A DNA stretch of 64,000 nucleotides from Prosopocoilus inquinatus (taxonomy: Eukaryota > Arthropoda > Insecta > Coleoptera > Lucanidae). Both the position numbers and the translations under genes were made by a program. Under the pieces are notes generated by a model that ran no database searches, was not told the DNA's origin, and saw nothing but the letters and a program-made list of their open reading frames with translations. The stretch lies in assembly GCA_036172665.1 (NCBI GenBank), contig CM069870.1:64480212-64544211 (forward strand), read 5' to 3'. The stretch's first letter is position 1. The number at the start of each line of letters is the position of its first letter. Below are positions 9,001 to 18,300 of the stretch, piece by piece.

Positions 9001-11995
9001 TAAATTTTGAGCTTGTTCTAAAGTATTTTCTTTTGCATATAAATTCTGCAGTTATCAACGAGCGAGAGAACTCTACGAAATTTTTTATTATTTCTGAGTA
9101 AAAAGCTCATAATCTTAGACCGGACAGATTATGATTGGAAAAAGCACTCAACGTTTCACTATCGATTGATAGCTTGTCCGGTTTAAGATTAAAAACTTTT
9201 TACTTACAGTTTTCATCGAATAAGAGTCAACTTCATCTATTATTTCTGTTCTGAATTGAGAAAGAATGCTTAGGAAAGTCATTCTAAATTTTTAAACGGT
9301 TTTCCGTTTCTTCCTTATTACAGAGCAAAAATATTAAGCATGCAAAATTTAATAAATTAATCAATTAATTATATTTAATAACCTGCCAGCTTATCTAAAA
9401 ATAAATGAATTAAATTTTTTCAACGAAGTCTTAGTGTAGGCAAAACAATGAACTTAGCAGTTCGTATGGTTGCCTGCACTAAAGGCGCAGAAATAATTTT
9501 CTGAAGATACTTATTAACCTTCACAATTAACTGATTTTTAATAAATGTTTAATCAATTTTCCACAATTTTTAATGACTTTAGAAATGAAATAATAGACGT
9601 ACGTACAAAAAAAGCAACTATTTCTTTAATTTGTTTTCATCTATAGTATGTAGAAAAGAATTGAATTACTATTAAAAATTACAATTAAACAATTAATTTT
9701 AATGATATGCCTGTTTGTTAAAAAGAATAAATTATATGACTTTAAAAAACAGGAAACCTTAGTATAAGCAACCCAATAAACATGGCCGTTTGTGGGTAGC
9801 CTACGAAACTGAAGACTCTAAGAGGCCTTTTTTTAGCTTGTAATGAAAAATGTAACAAACTTGTTCCCAATTCACCGAGAATAGGCAATTTTCCTATTAT
9901 TTTTTTTTAAATATTTAAAACAATTTGCCATTTGTTTTGTTTTTAATTTCAGGCAAAACAAATTTGCATTTTTAGAACAAGCAAATTGCCTGATCTTGAA
10001 CCTCTTCTCAATTCTTAAACTGTACCCGGTTTTCAGGATTTTCCTGGTGAGGGGGAATCCTGAAATCGCAGACAATAGTATAAGTTTCTTTATGAATGAA
10101 GTCAGGGAAAGTTGAGCATAGAATGGAAACCTTGTTAAAATGCTCATTATTATCTGTTGTTTGAAGAATAAAGACATTATTATTATTATTATTATTATTA
10201 TTATGTAAAGTGCATTTTCCTTTTTTTTTTAAAACAGAGGAACGATCATCAGGGTAACAACAATTACGGTGAATATGGAAGGCCGGGAAGTCGATCTGGA
10301 ATTACCGAGTCCGTCCCTTTTACGCACTACGTGAACTATAACGAGCTACAAAATCATATTAGGTAGGAATAAGTTAGTGATAAATTAATTTATGATTACA
10401 GTTTCGTCGACACGACTTTTAAGTGTCCACCAACAATAGAAAAGAAATCGGCAGTCGGTGGACACCAGGTACAATCAGAGCGGTATTAAACTTAAAAAAA
10501 GTTTTATAAGATAATAATAATTGAAATTGAATTCTTTCTAAAATGATTCAGATTTTTTGCTTCTTATCCAAAAATAAAGCTTCTGTTTAATTGTTCCAGC
10601 AATCAATTAAAATTCCAAATGATCTGATTATCAGTCTTTCTGTTGCCGGTTTAGTTTAAAGGACGTGTTCAAGCAAAAGAGAAACTATTGTTAATACAGC
10701 CCTGATTGTGTTCTGCTTCCAACAGTTTTTCTTTTTTGTGTAAATTATATTTTTAAATTTGGTACATATGAGTATGTCATGGGGTCAGGAGATACATCAC
10801 CTTTCTTTTATGACTCTCTTGTATGTTACTACACACATTTCATTTGTGACTAACACCGATTTGTTGCATGACTAATTTAATTTTTTTTTGGCGACGAAAG
10901 CGAACCCCCAATGTTATTATTATCATCACCTGTGTTTATGATTGTGTCTTCGCCCTGTATTAACGCAAAAATATTTTGTCCCCCGCAGCCGCAAAGAGCA
11001 GCTGTCTGACAGTCAGATAGTGCAGATGCGTCTGCAGGTGCAGCAGCAGAGGTTAAAGGTGGAGGAAGAAAGGTATGCACCAGTCTTTCAGTTTCGTACA
11101 CTACATGGAACGGTGTGGAGTTTATTTCTTCTCTCTTCTTTCGTTGTTAATTTTCTTCTATGCATGAATTTTTCTTTTGTAGAATTATTTTTTACTACTA
11201 CTACTTACACACTAACTGGTTTCATTCATCATCTCAATTCTTTAATTTTAGTTTTTTCTTTAGTTTAATTGCGTTAAAATTCTTGTCTTGAATAATCAAT
11301 AAGTCACATCCCCCCTTCAAAGTTTACAATGACTTTCGAGGGTGCAAGAAATTATTCAAGAATTGAATTCCTTTATTTTAGAATCCTACGGTTGTTGAAA
11401 TTCAAAATAAAAAATACTTTTGCATTCAGCATTAACATATTGCTTGTACTTTCTTACTCTTTTTTTGTAATAGATCAGCAGCTTATGATTGGCTCCGCAT
11501 GAAACCAAGTTTTGATACGAGTGACATACCTACTATAGGAGATTCCTCCGCTCTTTAAAACAATATTAATTTCTAGTGTGTGGTTGTAACTTGTAACCGA
11601 ATAATTTCGCTTCTTTTGAATTAATCAAACGGGGAGAGTAACGTTTGCTGCTTTCCTTTTGTAGTCGTAAGCAACATCAATACCACTCTCAGAGACAACC
11701 GAGGCAGGACAACCAATTAAGGCCAGTATCGAACTTCTACGAATACGAAAGCATACAATCCATGTTGAACGCGAGGGGGCGACCGATGATGCAGCAACCC
11801 CCACCGCCCTATCAGGACCCCAATTCGAATTATTCGAGGCAGCAGCAACAACAACAACAGCAGCAGCAGCAACAGGTGAGGAGCAACGCGTCGAGGAGCA
11901 ACAATCATGGGTCCCACTCGCAACACCGGGGGCCCTTTGTGACGCACGTGACGATAGGCGAACATTCCCAGCAGCAAAACGGTACTAAAGTTTAA
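35..11995 (+). CDS. baz: Bazooka / Par-3 polarity scaffold, C-terminal 11 exons (5' part outside window)
   Basis: Par-3 is the cortical scaffold of the Par complex; it binds aPKC and Par-6 and sets apical-basal polarity. Exons read as 35-183, 239-561, 683-751, 849-934, 994-1129, 1195-1366, 1429-1657, 6645-6818, 10238-10362, 10989-11072 and 11665-11995 (TAA 11993-11995). All junctions are AG/GT and the phases chain without a break, giving 625 residues. Diagnostic blocks in order: FSRDAFGRQSMSEKR; the aPKC-binding/phosphorylation motif LGPSLGMKKSSSLESLQT (849-934); VIRGRGCEESFRAA (exon 994-1129); the basic, membrane-lipid-binding type stretch ILKGIGSMFRFGKHRK spanning the 1366/1429 junction; and GRPGSRSGITESVPFTHYVNY (exon 10238-10362). 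A run of 12 Gln lies in the last exon. The N-terminal oligomerisation and PDZ domains must lie upstream of base 1. Identification is from recognised family motifs; exon ends are by eye. Confidence 0.95.
1658..1801 (+). other. Start of bazooka intron, unique part
   Basis: Donor gtaagt at 1658-1663 follows the exon encoding the basic FGKHRK region. Nothing else is recognised before the foldback element begins at 1802. The intron runs to 6644 and owes nearly all its length to inserted elements. Confidence 0.6.
1802..5850. mobile_element. 4.05-kb foldback element with about 0.9-kb inverted arms, flanked by TA
   Basis: The ends are inverted copies of TACAGGGAGATTCAGGCAAC, with TA outside each (1800-1801 and 5851-5852), as for TA-targeting elements. 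The left arm (1802 to about 2745) and right arm (about 4905-5850) pair over most of their length; examples are the ACTTCCGCTTATACCGGAAG hairpin at 1928 and its partner at 5702, and AAATGTTCTTTCG at 2336 with its complement near 5303. Identity falls toward the centre, so the arms are old. The loop holds the hAT-like gene at 2892-4400. Either that gene inserted later or the arms captured it; I cannot tell which. Confidence 0.7.
2892..4400 (-). CDS. hAT-transposase-derived protein, CGBP1-like, two exons
   Basis: Two exons, 4400-4323 (26 codons, ATG) and 4265-2892, join across a 57-nt intron (donor GTAGAT, acceptor TTTTAAG) to give 483 residues. Residues 20-44 form a BED-like finger C-x2-C-x14-H-x5-H (FCNACSKQV...QHLAINLH). 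The body has hAT landmarks: VVDETTDACGRYVAN with a catalytic-type Asp, FTCMAHAMNRLAEL resembling the hAT CxxH box, TRWGTWLEAA, and the C-terminal dimerisation/Glu segment VERSFSSYKNILTDRR. The overall form matches the CGG-binding-protein-1-like hAT group. The frame is fully open over both exons, unlike the other transposon genes in this window. It sits in the loop of the foldback, on the strand opposite to bazooka. It is either a young transposase or a domesticated one; sequence alone does not decide. Confidence 0.8.
5853..6325 (+). mobile_element. 5'-truncated LINE 3' end with (TTA)n tail
   Basis: Starting at the right edge of the foldback element, one frame reads ...RTSALHTPLHKTALFERSF...ELRLSSFHSFKKKISK, the usual C-terminus of a LINE second reading frame (an H/F-rich block followed by 'S-FKKKI'). 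The sequence ends in AATAAAGACATTTATTATTATT, a TTA-repeat tail typical of CR1/Jockey-group LINEs. A second tail of the same type is at 10165-10204. Confidence 0.55.
6326..6366 (-). ncRNA. Hammerhead-like motif, degenerate
   Basis: Read on the minus strand: CCTGATAAAG, then a short stem-loop around CCAATCGATAG, then GTGAAACGTTGAG. This resembles the hammerhead core CTGATGA-stem II-GAAAC seen in Penelope-like elements, with CTGATAA in place of CTGATGA. It faces the copy at 6446-6480. Confidence 0.3.
6446..6480 (+). ncRNA. Hammerhead-like motif (CTGATGA...GAAAC)
   Basis: CTGATGA at 6448-6454 is followed by a short imperfect stem-loop (ATCAATTGAT) and GTGAAACGTT at 6470-6479. That order, CTGATGA-stem II-GAAAC, is the conserved hammerhead core. 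Stem II here has a bulge and a mismatch. Stems I and III were not resolved, so activity is unproven. Confidence 0.35.
6819..7112 (+). repeat. Bazooka intron, start of the palindrome-repeat family
   Basis: About 6970-7112 (GAAATTAATTCAAGGG, then GTTAATCACATGTTTAACAG) matches the unit that recurs at 8490-8700. Its palindromic part was separated from it by the hAT-type insertion at 7113-8132. Confidence 0.5.
7113..8132. mobile_element. Non-autonomous hAT-type element with perfect 8-bp target duplication
   Basis: The 1020-bp element has 15-bp terminal inverted repeats CAGTGTTGCCAGAGG. It is bounded on both sides by TTTAACAG (7105-7112 and 8133-8140), an exact 8-bp direct duplication. CAG-type ends with an 8-bp duplication are the signature of the hAT superfamily. 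No transposase frame is inside. It interrupts one copy of the palindromic repeat family. Confidence 0.9.
8133..9830. repeat. Cluster of diverged repeats each holding a GGCAACC...GGTTGCC palindrome
   Basis: At least five copies of a short imperfect palindrome lie in this intron, with cores near 8167-8210, 8550-8592, 8744-8785, 9435-9480 and 9762-9814; a sixth is at 12914-12955. Each pairs ATAGGCAACC with GGTTGCCTAT around a GTGTTCAT/ATGAACAC centre, and copies occur in both orientations. Flanks are also shared (GTTTAACAGAAGAAAAATG..., ...AAGACC...TTTTGTTTT), so the unit is larger than the palindrome. No open frame is present. Confidence 0.7.
8931..9200 (-). repeat. Penelope-type terminal fragments with GAAACGTT/GACGTTTC hairpins
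   Basis: 8931-8985 is an inverted repeat (TTGACGTTTC...GAAACGTCAA). 9090-9200 reads on the minus strand AAGCTATCAATCGATAGTGA then AACGTTGAGTGCTTTTTCC then AATCATAATCTGTCCGG; stem CTATC/GATAG is perfect here. A related copy is at 53930-54015. The arrangement matches hammerhead-bearing ends of Penelope-like elements, but in these copies the CTGATGA box is mutated. Confidence 0.4.
10165..10204 (+). repeat. LINE 3' tail, AATAAAGACA(TTA)n
   Basis: GAATAAAGACATTATTATTATT repeats the 3' tail seen at 6290-6325, just upstream of the bazooka acceptor at 10237. The body of the element is not recognisable. Confidence 0.5.
10423..10465 (+). other. Short hairpin 60 nt after a bazooka donor
   Basis: GTGTCCACC (10423-10431) and GGTGGACAC (10457-10465) are a perfect 9-bp inverted repeat with a 25-nt loop, just inside the intron after exon 10238-10362. 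No function is assigned. Confidence 0.35.
11474..11558 (+). CDS. baz: Probable alternative terminal coding exon of bazooka
   Basis: Inside the last bazooka intron, a strong acceptor (pyrimidine tract ending in gtaatag at 11467-11473) opens an 85-nt exon. Joined to the upstream exon ending at 11072 (phase 2), it reads 27 further residues after the junction Arg, beginning SAAYDWLRMKPSFDT and ending IGDSSAL, then TAA at 11556-11558. The phase is exactly that of the main last exon at 11665, so the two are mutually exclusive ends. Using it would replace the 110-residue polyglutamine-rich tail. I see no AATAAA soon after the stop, so the 3' end of such a transcript is not defined. Coding character and phase are seen; use in vivo is inference. 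Confidence 0.6.
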
Positions 11996-12149
11996 TTAAG
12001 ATATTCTATTATATACTGTGCTCATAATTGATTATTTCCAGTATACATATGAAATAGTTTTATCGGTAATTTTTATCATGATGTACTTACTTTTAAGTCA
12101 TTTTTATCTGTTGTAAATAATTTAAATTTATATTTTATATACTATTGTA

Positions 12150-12155
12150 AATAAA
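12150..12155 (+). terminator. Polyadenylation signal of bazooka
   Basis: AATAAA lies 155 nt after the bazooka stop codon and is followed by T-rich sequence. The 3' untranslated region would be about 170-190 nt. A diverged duplicate of this stretch at about 13085-13250 also carries an AATAAA-like hexamer. Confidence 0.6.
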
Positions 12156-13251
12156 CGATATTAAGTGAATTTTAAAAAAAAGTGATGCCTTTTTTGATTT
12201 CTTTTTTAATATCATTTGTATGTAAGTACAGAATAAAACTATAAGCCTTGAGCAAAATGGAAACCTGGAGGGAAGATAATAAAATCCAAGCTTAAGGAAT
12301 CGAATTGCGTAATTAAAATTAGCGAAAATAAAAAAAAGAACTATAGTATTCAAGTACCACTATTATTTTTCTTTAATTAATTTTAATTTAAATATCTTGG
12401 AGGGGAAAAAATGGTTAAACTTGTAAAAATTAAGGGTTTTTCTAAATTCTTTAGGTGTTTAAACAATTTTCCACGTCTTCCTGATTTCAAAACAAATAAT
12501 AAAGAGCATTCAATCAATTAATTAATTAATTTTAATAATCTGCCAGCTTAGCTAAAAATAAATAATAAATAATTTTTTTGCCTGCACTAAAGGCGCAGAA
12601 ATAATTTTGCCAAGACACTTACAAACCTTCACAATTAATTGACTGACATGATGAAATTCGACTAATTTTTAAATGTTTAAACAATTTCCTAATTCCTCCT
12701 GATTTTAGAAATGAAATGACAGACGTACTTACAAAAAACCGACTATTTCATTAATTTTTTTTTTTAATTTTCACCTGTAGTATGGAGAAATTATTGAATT
12801 ACTTTTAAAAATCAATTAATCAACAATTTTAGTGACACCTATTTGTTATTAATAACTAACTAACTAATAATAAATTAGTTATTTAACAAAATTAAAATCT
12901 TTGATATAGGCAACCGAATGAACACAGTCGTTTGTGGGTTGCCTATTCTGAAGACCCCAACATTTCTTTTAACGAGAAACATAATAAATTTGTTACCAGT
13001 TCATTGCGATTAGACGATTATCTTAATTTGTTTTTTATATTAAAAACAGAACTTCCATTTTAGTAATTTTAATTTAATATAGGAGGTTGTTATATACTAT
13101 TCTAATAAACGACATTGAACCGAATTTTAGGAAAAAGTTATACTTTTTTTGACTTTTTTAAATATTTGTACACACAGAATAAAACTATGGGGCTTGAGAA
13201 AAAAGGGTACTTGGAAGGGAGATAATCTAAAATTCAAGCAGCACTATTATT

Positions 13252-13257
13252 TTTTAT
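13252..13257 (-). terminator. Possible polyadenylation signal of the NIPA gene
   Basis: AATAAA on the minus strand lies about 75 nt after the NIPA stop, in an AT-rich stretch. Other AT-rich hexamers are nearby, so the choice is tentative. Confidence 0.4.
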
Positions 13258-13330
13258 TAAATAATTTTAATTTAAATATCTCGTTAATCAACTATACTGC
13301 TAAAAATAATTACAGCAACTTAATCTCTTG

Positions 13331-14663
13331 TCATACACTCCTGCTCAACAAACTTTCGTAATTATTATACCGGTCGTTCTTAAATAAACTCTCATGCTTA
13401 GGCCTAAACATACTACGTATATCGTGCAAGCTGATGTCCATGTCCTTGAAGGCATGCAGCAGAAATATGGCAGTCACGACGATCAAAAAGCCGCAGATGT
13501 TTCCCAGAACATCCTCAGCACCCAACTTGCCCCACTCCTTGAATAAAATAGCCGAAGCAACTATGACTAAAGTAGTGAAGAACACGTAATAAATAGGGGT
13601 GACTATGCTCGTGTTGAACAGATCCAAGGCTTTATTTAGATAATTCATTTGGACGAAAATGCAGAAAACAACCGTGATCAAGAAGGCGTACGTCAGTGCG
13701 TTTCCGAAGTCGTTGGCAGACCCCGAGAGGGTTTCCTTGATGGCCAGCCCAAGGCCTTTACACGACATTACCGTTAGGCTTCCGACGGCCGAGCACAAAA
13801 TGATATAGACAACTACATACTGCTTGCCATATTTAGGTCCAAAATAACAGCTTATAGAAAATGCGCATAGAATCACAGTGAAAACGTACGTCAGAAACAG
13901 GGGTTCTTTCACTTTTTCTAGGAGCACACTCATCGTTTCTACTTCCTCTTCCTTTGGTGAATGGATCACTATGATCGTTGACCCCAAAACACATAGTAAA
14001 CAGCCCACCTAAAAGTACAAACATGTAATTGTTGTCACTACAGGTAATTGTTCTTTTATGGCTGCTGATTCTAAATTTATCGCAATAGGTGAAGTTTCAT
14101 CTTTTTTTATAAAAAAAAACCATGCTCCTCTTTCACTCCGTTATCTGTTGCTGTGATGCATAATCAGAAGCCATAAAAGAAGAATCAAATTAATCCAAAA
14201 TGAAATTATGTTAATACCTTTCCTAGTAAATTCAGTCTTTCGTTTAAATATCTTGCTGCTAGCAGTGCAGATACAAGCACGCTAAGTGCACCCAGAGGAG
14301 TAACGAGCGAGGCAGGTGCAAACGCATATGCTGCAAAATTAGCTAGCTCTCCGACGCCCACTGCACAAAAAGAAATGGTTCTATTTATTATATAGTTTCC
14401 TGTTTTATGTGGGGGTGATTTGGAGGTGATATTTAATACGTACTCATTATAAAACCTAACCACCAGATCCATTCTTTCAAGTAACCGAATCCGCCTGAAC
14501 CGGCACGCAAGTTTCCACTTCGGCTGATCCGATTGAGGGCCAGCTTTTTTATTATGAAGCTCGTGCCGATGAAGAGCGTCGAGGACACTGCTAGGCCCAA
14601 TCCGATGTAGAAGTTTCGCTGGCTGTAGTCTTCAAACTTGCTGGGTTCGGTGTAGGGCTCCAT
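13331..14663 (-). CDS. NIPA-type magnesium transporter, complete
   Basis: NIPA proteins are multi-pass membrane Mg2+ transporters of the drug/metabolite-transporter fold, in the plasma membrane and endosomes. Three exons, 14663-14444, 14360-14218 and 14008-13331, join in phase to give 346 residues. The start [10 protein letters not shown] has an in-frame TAG twelve codons upstream. Landmarks resembling vertebrate NIPA2: [20 protein letters not shown] (first membrane segment), [20 protein letters not shown] followed by [80 protein letters not shown] and FLLHAFKD. About nine hydrophobic segments alternate with short loops. The cytoplasmic tail ends ESLLSRSV. It is convergent with bazooka. A NIPA1/NIPA2-like assignment is firm; which paralogue is not. 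Confidence 0.95.
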
Positions 14664-15359
14664 TTCGCCAGATGTGCTCGACTGGAAATTTCGAAACTTC
14701 TAATCAAAACACTTCGTCCATTTCGCGGCGTTACGTTTAATTAATTGCAACATTCTAGATTAAATCGATCATTTTTAAGACATTCATTAAATGGATGACT
14801 CATCCTACTCCCAAGCCAGTTCTCAACGACACTAACCTCAAAAAAGCCTATCTGTCAAACTGCTAAACCCAGCAGTGCTGCCAATACTGTAAGACCATCA
14901 ACATTCCAAGCCAAACACAGCAAAAATATGCACTGTCGCCAACTTAGGGAACGAAAATCTAATTATGCAAAAAGTTCATGAAAATTCTGGTCGCATTCAG
15001 CAGAACAAGTCAGCAACAGTTCCGGCTCTCAACACTGAAACTGAGCGCTCATCTCTGCTGAATGAGCTTTCATGTTTAGGAACTACCACCATGGGCGTAG
15101 CTAGCTATGGGCAAGCCCGGGCATTTGCCTGGGGTAAATATTCCGAGCGAGAAAATTAAAGTTATTAAAACACGCAAATTCACTTCATCAAATTTTACTT
15201 TACAATCTAGGGAATTCTGTGAATTTTCTAAATACTGTGTAAGTATTCTGCTGGACTCGGTACTAGTAATAATAATTCAAAATAACAACATAATACATAT
15301 TATTTTAAATATGTCTGCGTTTAGAAATGAGTCTGGTTACCTCCATGGCTATCACAATA
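14664..15359. other. NIPA 5' flank and spacer to the satellite
   Basis: The NIPA 5' untranslated region and promoter should lie immediately right of 14663. I see no convincing TATA box or second gene; short open frames here have no recognisable content. Satellite sequence begins abruptly at 15360. Confidence 0.5.
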
Positions 15360-18300
15360 GGTGGATGCGCCGAAGCGGATTAAAATAATTAATATCTCCG
15401 AAATGGTTGGAGTTAGGAGGATGCGGTTTTCACTAGCACTCAGCCCTCGGAGAGCAGCGTAAGATGGATGGAATTCTTTCCGGAATTTTCGAGAAGCAGC
15501 GAAAATATTAAGTTTTAAATTGATAAAAAGTTTTGCATAATTGGCAACAAAGCGATTCCGTTACGGAATAATGGCACCCTCGTCTGGTCACCGTACAGTG
15601 AAAACCCCATCAATCTATCTCTTTTCGTTTCCGAGTTATCGCAATTTTTCTGAAAAATTTGGTGGATGCGCAGCCGGGAGTTAAAATAATTAATATCTCC
15701 GAAACGGTTGGAGTTAGGAGCGTGCGGTTTTCACTAGCACTCAGCCCTCGGAGAGCAGCGTAAGACAGATGCAATTCTTTCCGAAATTTTCGAGAAGCAG
15801 CGAAAATATTAACTTTTAAATTGATAAAAGGTTTCGCTTAATTGGCAACAAAGCGATTCCGTTACGGAATAATGGCACCCTCGTCTGGTCACCGTACAGT
15901 GAAAACCCCATCAATCTATCTCTTTTCGTTTCCGAGTTATCGCAATTTTTCTGAAAAAATTTGGTGGATGCGCAGCCGCGAGTTAAAATAATTAATATCT
16001 CCGAAACGGTTGGAGTTAGGAGGGTGCGGTTTTCACTAGCACTAAGCCCTCGGAGAGCAGCGTAAGACAGATGCAATTCTTTCCGGAATATTCGAGAAGC
16101 AGGAAAGATATTAAGTTTTAAATTGATAAAAAATTTCGCTTATTTGGCAACAAAGTGATTCCGTCACGGAATAATAGCACCCTCGTCTGGTCACCGTACA
16201 GTAAAAACCCCATCAATCTATCTCTTTTCGTTTCCGAGTTATCGCGATTTTTCTGAAAAAATTAGGAAATAAAATAATTAATATCTCCGAAACGGTTGGA
16301 GTTAGGAGGGTGCGGTTTTCACTAGCACTAAGCCCTCGAAGAGCAGCGTAAGACAGATGCAATTCTTTCCGGAATATTCGAGAAGCAGTAAAGATATTAA
16401 GTTTTAAATTGATAAAAAATTTCGCTTATTTGGCAACAAAGTGATTCCGTCACGGAATAATGGCACCCTCGTCTGGTCACCGTACAGTGAAAACCCCATC
16501 AACCTATCTCTTTTCGTTTCCGAGTTATCGCGATTTTTCTGAAAAAATTTGGTGGATGCGCAGCCGCGAGTTAAAATAATTAATATCTCCGAAACGGTTG
16601 GAGTTAGGAGGGTGCGGTTTTCACTAGCACTAAGCCCTCGGAGAGCAGCGTAAGACAGATGCAATTCTTTCCGGAATATTCGAGAAGCAGTAAAGATATT
16701 AAGTTTTAAATTGATAAAAAATTTCGCTTATTTGGCAACAAAGTGATTCCGTCACGGAATAATGGCACCCTCGTCTGGTCACCGTACAGTGAAAACCCCA
16801 TCAATCTATCTCTTTTCGTTTCCGAGTTATCGCGATCTTTCTGAAAAAATTAGGAAATAAAATAATTAATATCTCCGAAACGGTTGGAGTTAGGAGGGTG
16901 CGGTTTTCACTAGCACTCAGCCCTCGGAGAGCAGCGTAAGACAGATGCAATTCTTTCCGAAATTTTCGAGAAGCAGCGAAAATATTAAGTTTTAAATTGA
17001 TAAAAAGTTTCACTTAATTGGCAACAAAGCGATTCCGTTACGGAATAATGGCACAATCGTCTGGTCACCGTACAGTGAAAACCCCATCAATCTATCTCTT
17101 TTCGTTTCCGAGTTATCGCAATTTTTCTGAAAAAATTTGGTGGATGCGCAGCCGCGAGTTAAAATAATTAATATCTCCGAAACGGTTGGAGTTAGGAGGG
17201 TGCGGTTTTCACTAGCACTAAGCCCTCGGAGAGCAGCGTAAGACAGATGCAATTCTTTCCGGAATATTCGAGAAGCAGGAAAGATATTAAGTTTTAAATT
17301 GATAAAAAATTTCGCTTATTTGGCAACAAAGTGATTCCGTCACGGAATAATGGCACCCTCGTCTGGTCACCGTACAGTAAAAACCCCATCAATCTATCTC
17401 TTTTCGTTTCCGAGTTATCGCGATTTTTCTGAAAAAATTAGGAAATAAAATAATTAATATCTCCGAAACGGTTGGAGTTAGGAGGGTGCGGTTTTCACTA
17501 GCACTAAGCCCTCGAAGAGCAGCGTAAGACAGATGCAATTCTTTCCGGAATATTCGAGAAGCAGTAAAGATATTAAGTTTTAAATTGATAAAAAATTTCG
17601 CTTATTTGGCAACAAAGTGATTCCGTCACGGAATAATGGCACCCTCGTCTGGTCACCGTACAGTGAAAACCCCATCAACCTATCTCTTTTCGTTTCCGAG
17701 TTATCGCGATTTTTCTGAAAAAATTTGGTGGATGCGCAGCCGCGAGTTAAAATAATTAATATCTCCGAAACGGTTGGAGTTAGGAGGGTGCGGTTTTCAC
17801 TAGCACTAAGCCCTCGGAGAGCAGCGTAAGACAGATGCAATTCTTTCCGGAATATTCGAGAAGCAGTAAAGATATTAAGTTTTAAATTGATAAAAAATTT
17901 CGCTTATTTGGCAACAAAGTGATTCCGTCACGGAATAATGGCACCCTCGTCTGGTCACCGTACAGTGAAAACCCCATCAATCTATCTCTTTTCGTTTCCG
18001 AGTTATCGCAATTTTTCTGAAAAATTTGGTGGATGCGCAGCCGGGAGTTAAAATAATTAATATCTCCGAAACGGTTGGAGTTAGGAGCGTGCGGTTTTCA
18101 CTAGCACTCAGCCCTCAGAGAGCAGCGTAAGACAGATGCAATTCTTTCCGAAATTTTCGAGAAGCAGCGAAAATATTAACTTTTAAATTGATAAAAGGTT
18201 TCGCTTAATTGGCAACAAAGCGATTCCGTTACGGAATAATGGCACCCTCGTCTGGTCACCGTACAGTGAAAACCCCATCAATCTATCTCTTTTCGTTTCC

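Larger units (their letters stand above)
12120..13260. repeat. Diverged tandem duplication between bazooka and NIPA, with one more palindromic repeat
   Basis: About 12130-12370 (AATAAACGATATTAAG...GAATAAAACTATAAGC...) and about 13085-13260 (AATAAACGACATTGAA...GAATAAAACTATGGGG...) are two diverged copies in direct orientation. Between them, 12440-13040 carries the same family as the 9.3-9.9 kb intron region, including AAAGGCGCAGAAATAATTTT and a palindrome at 12914-12955. No gene is seen between the two convergent 3' ends. Confidence 0.65.
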
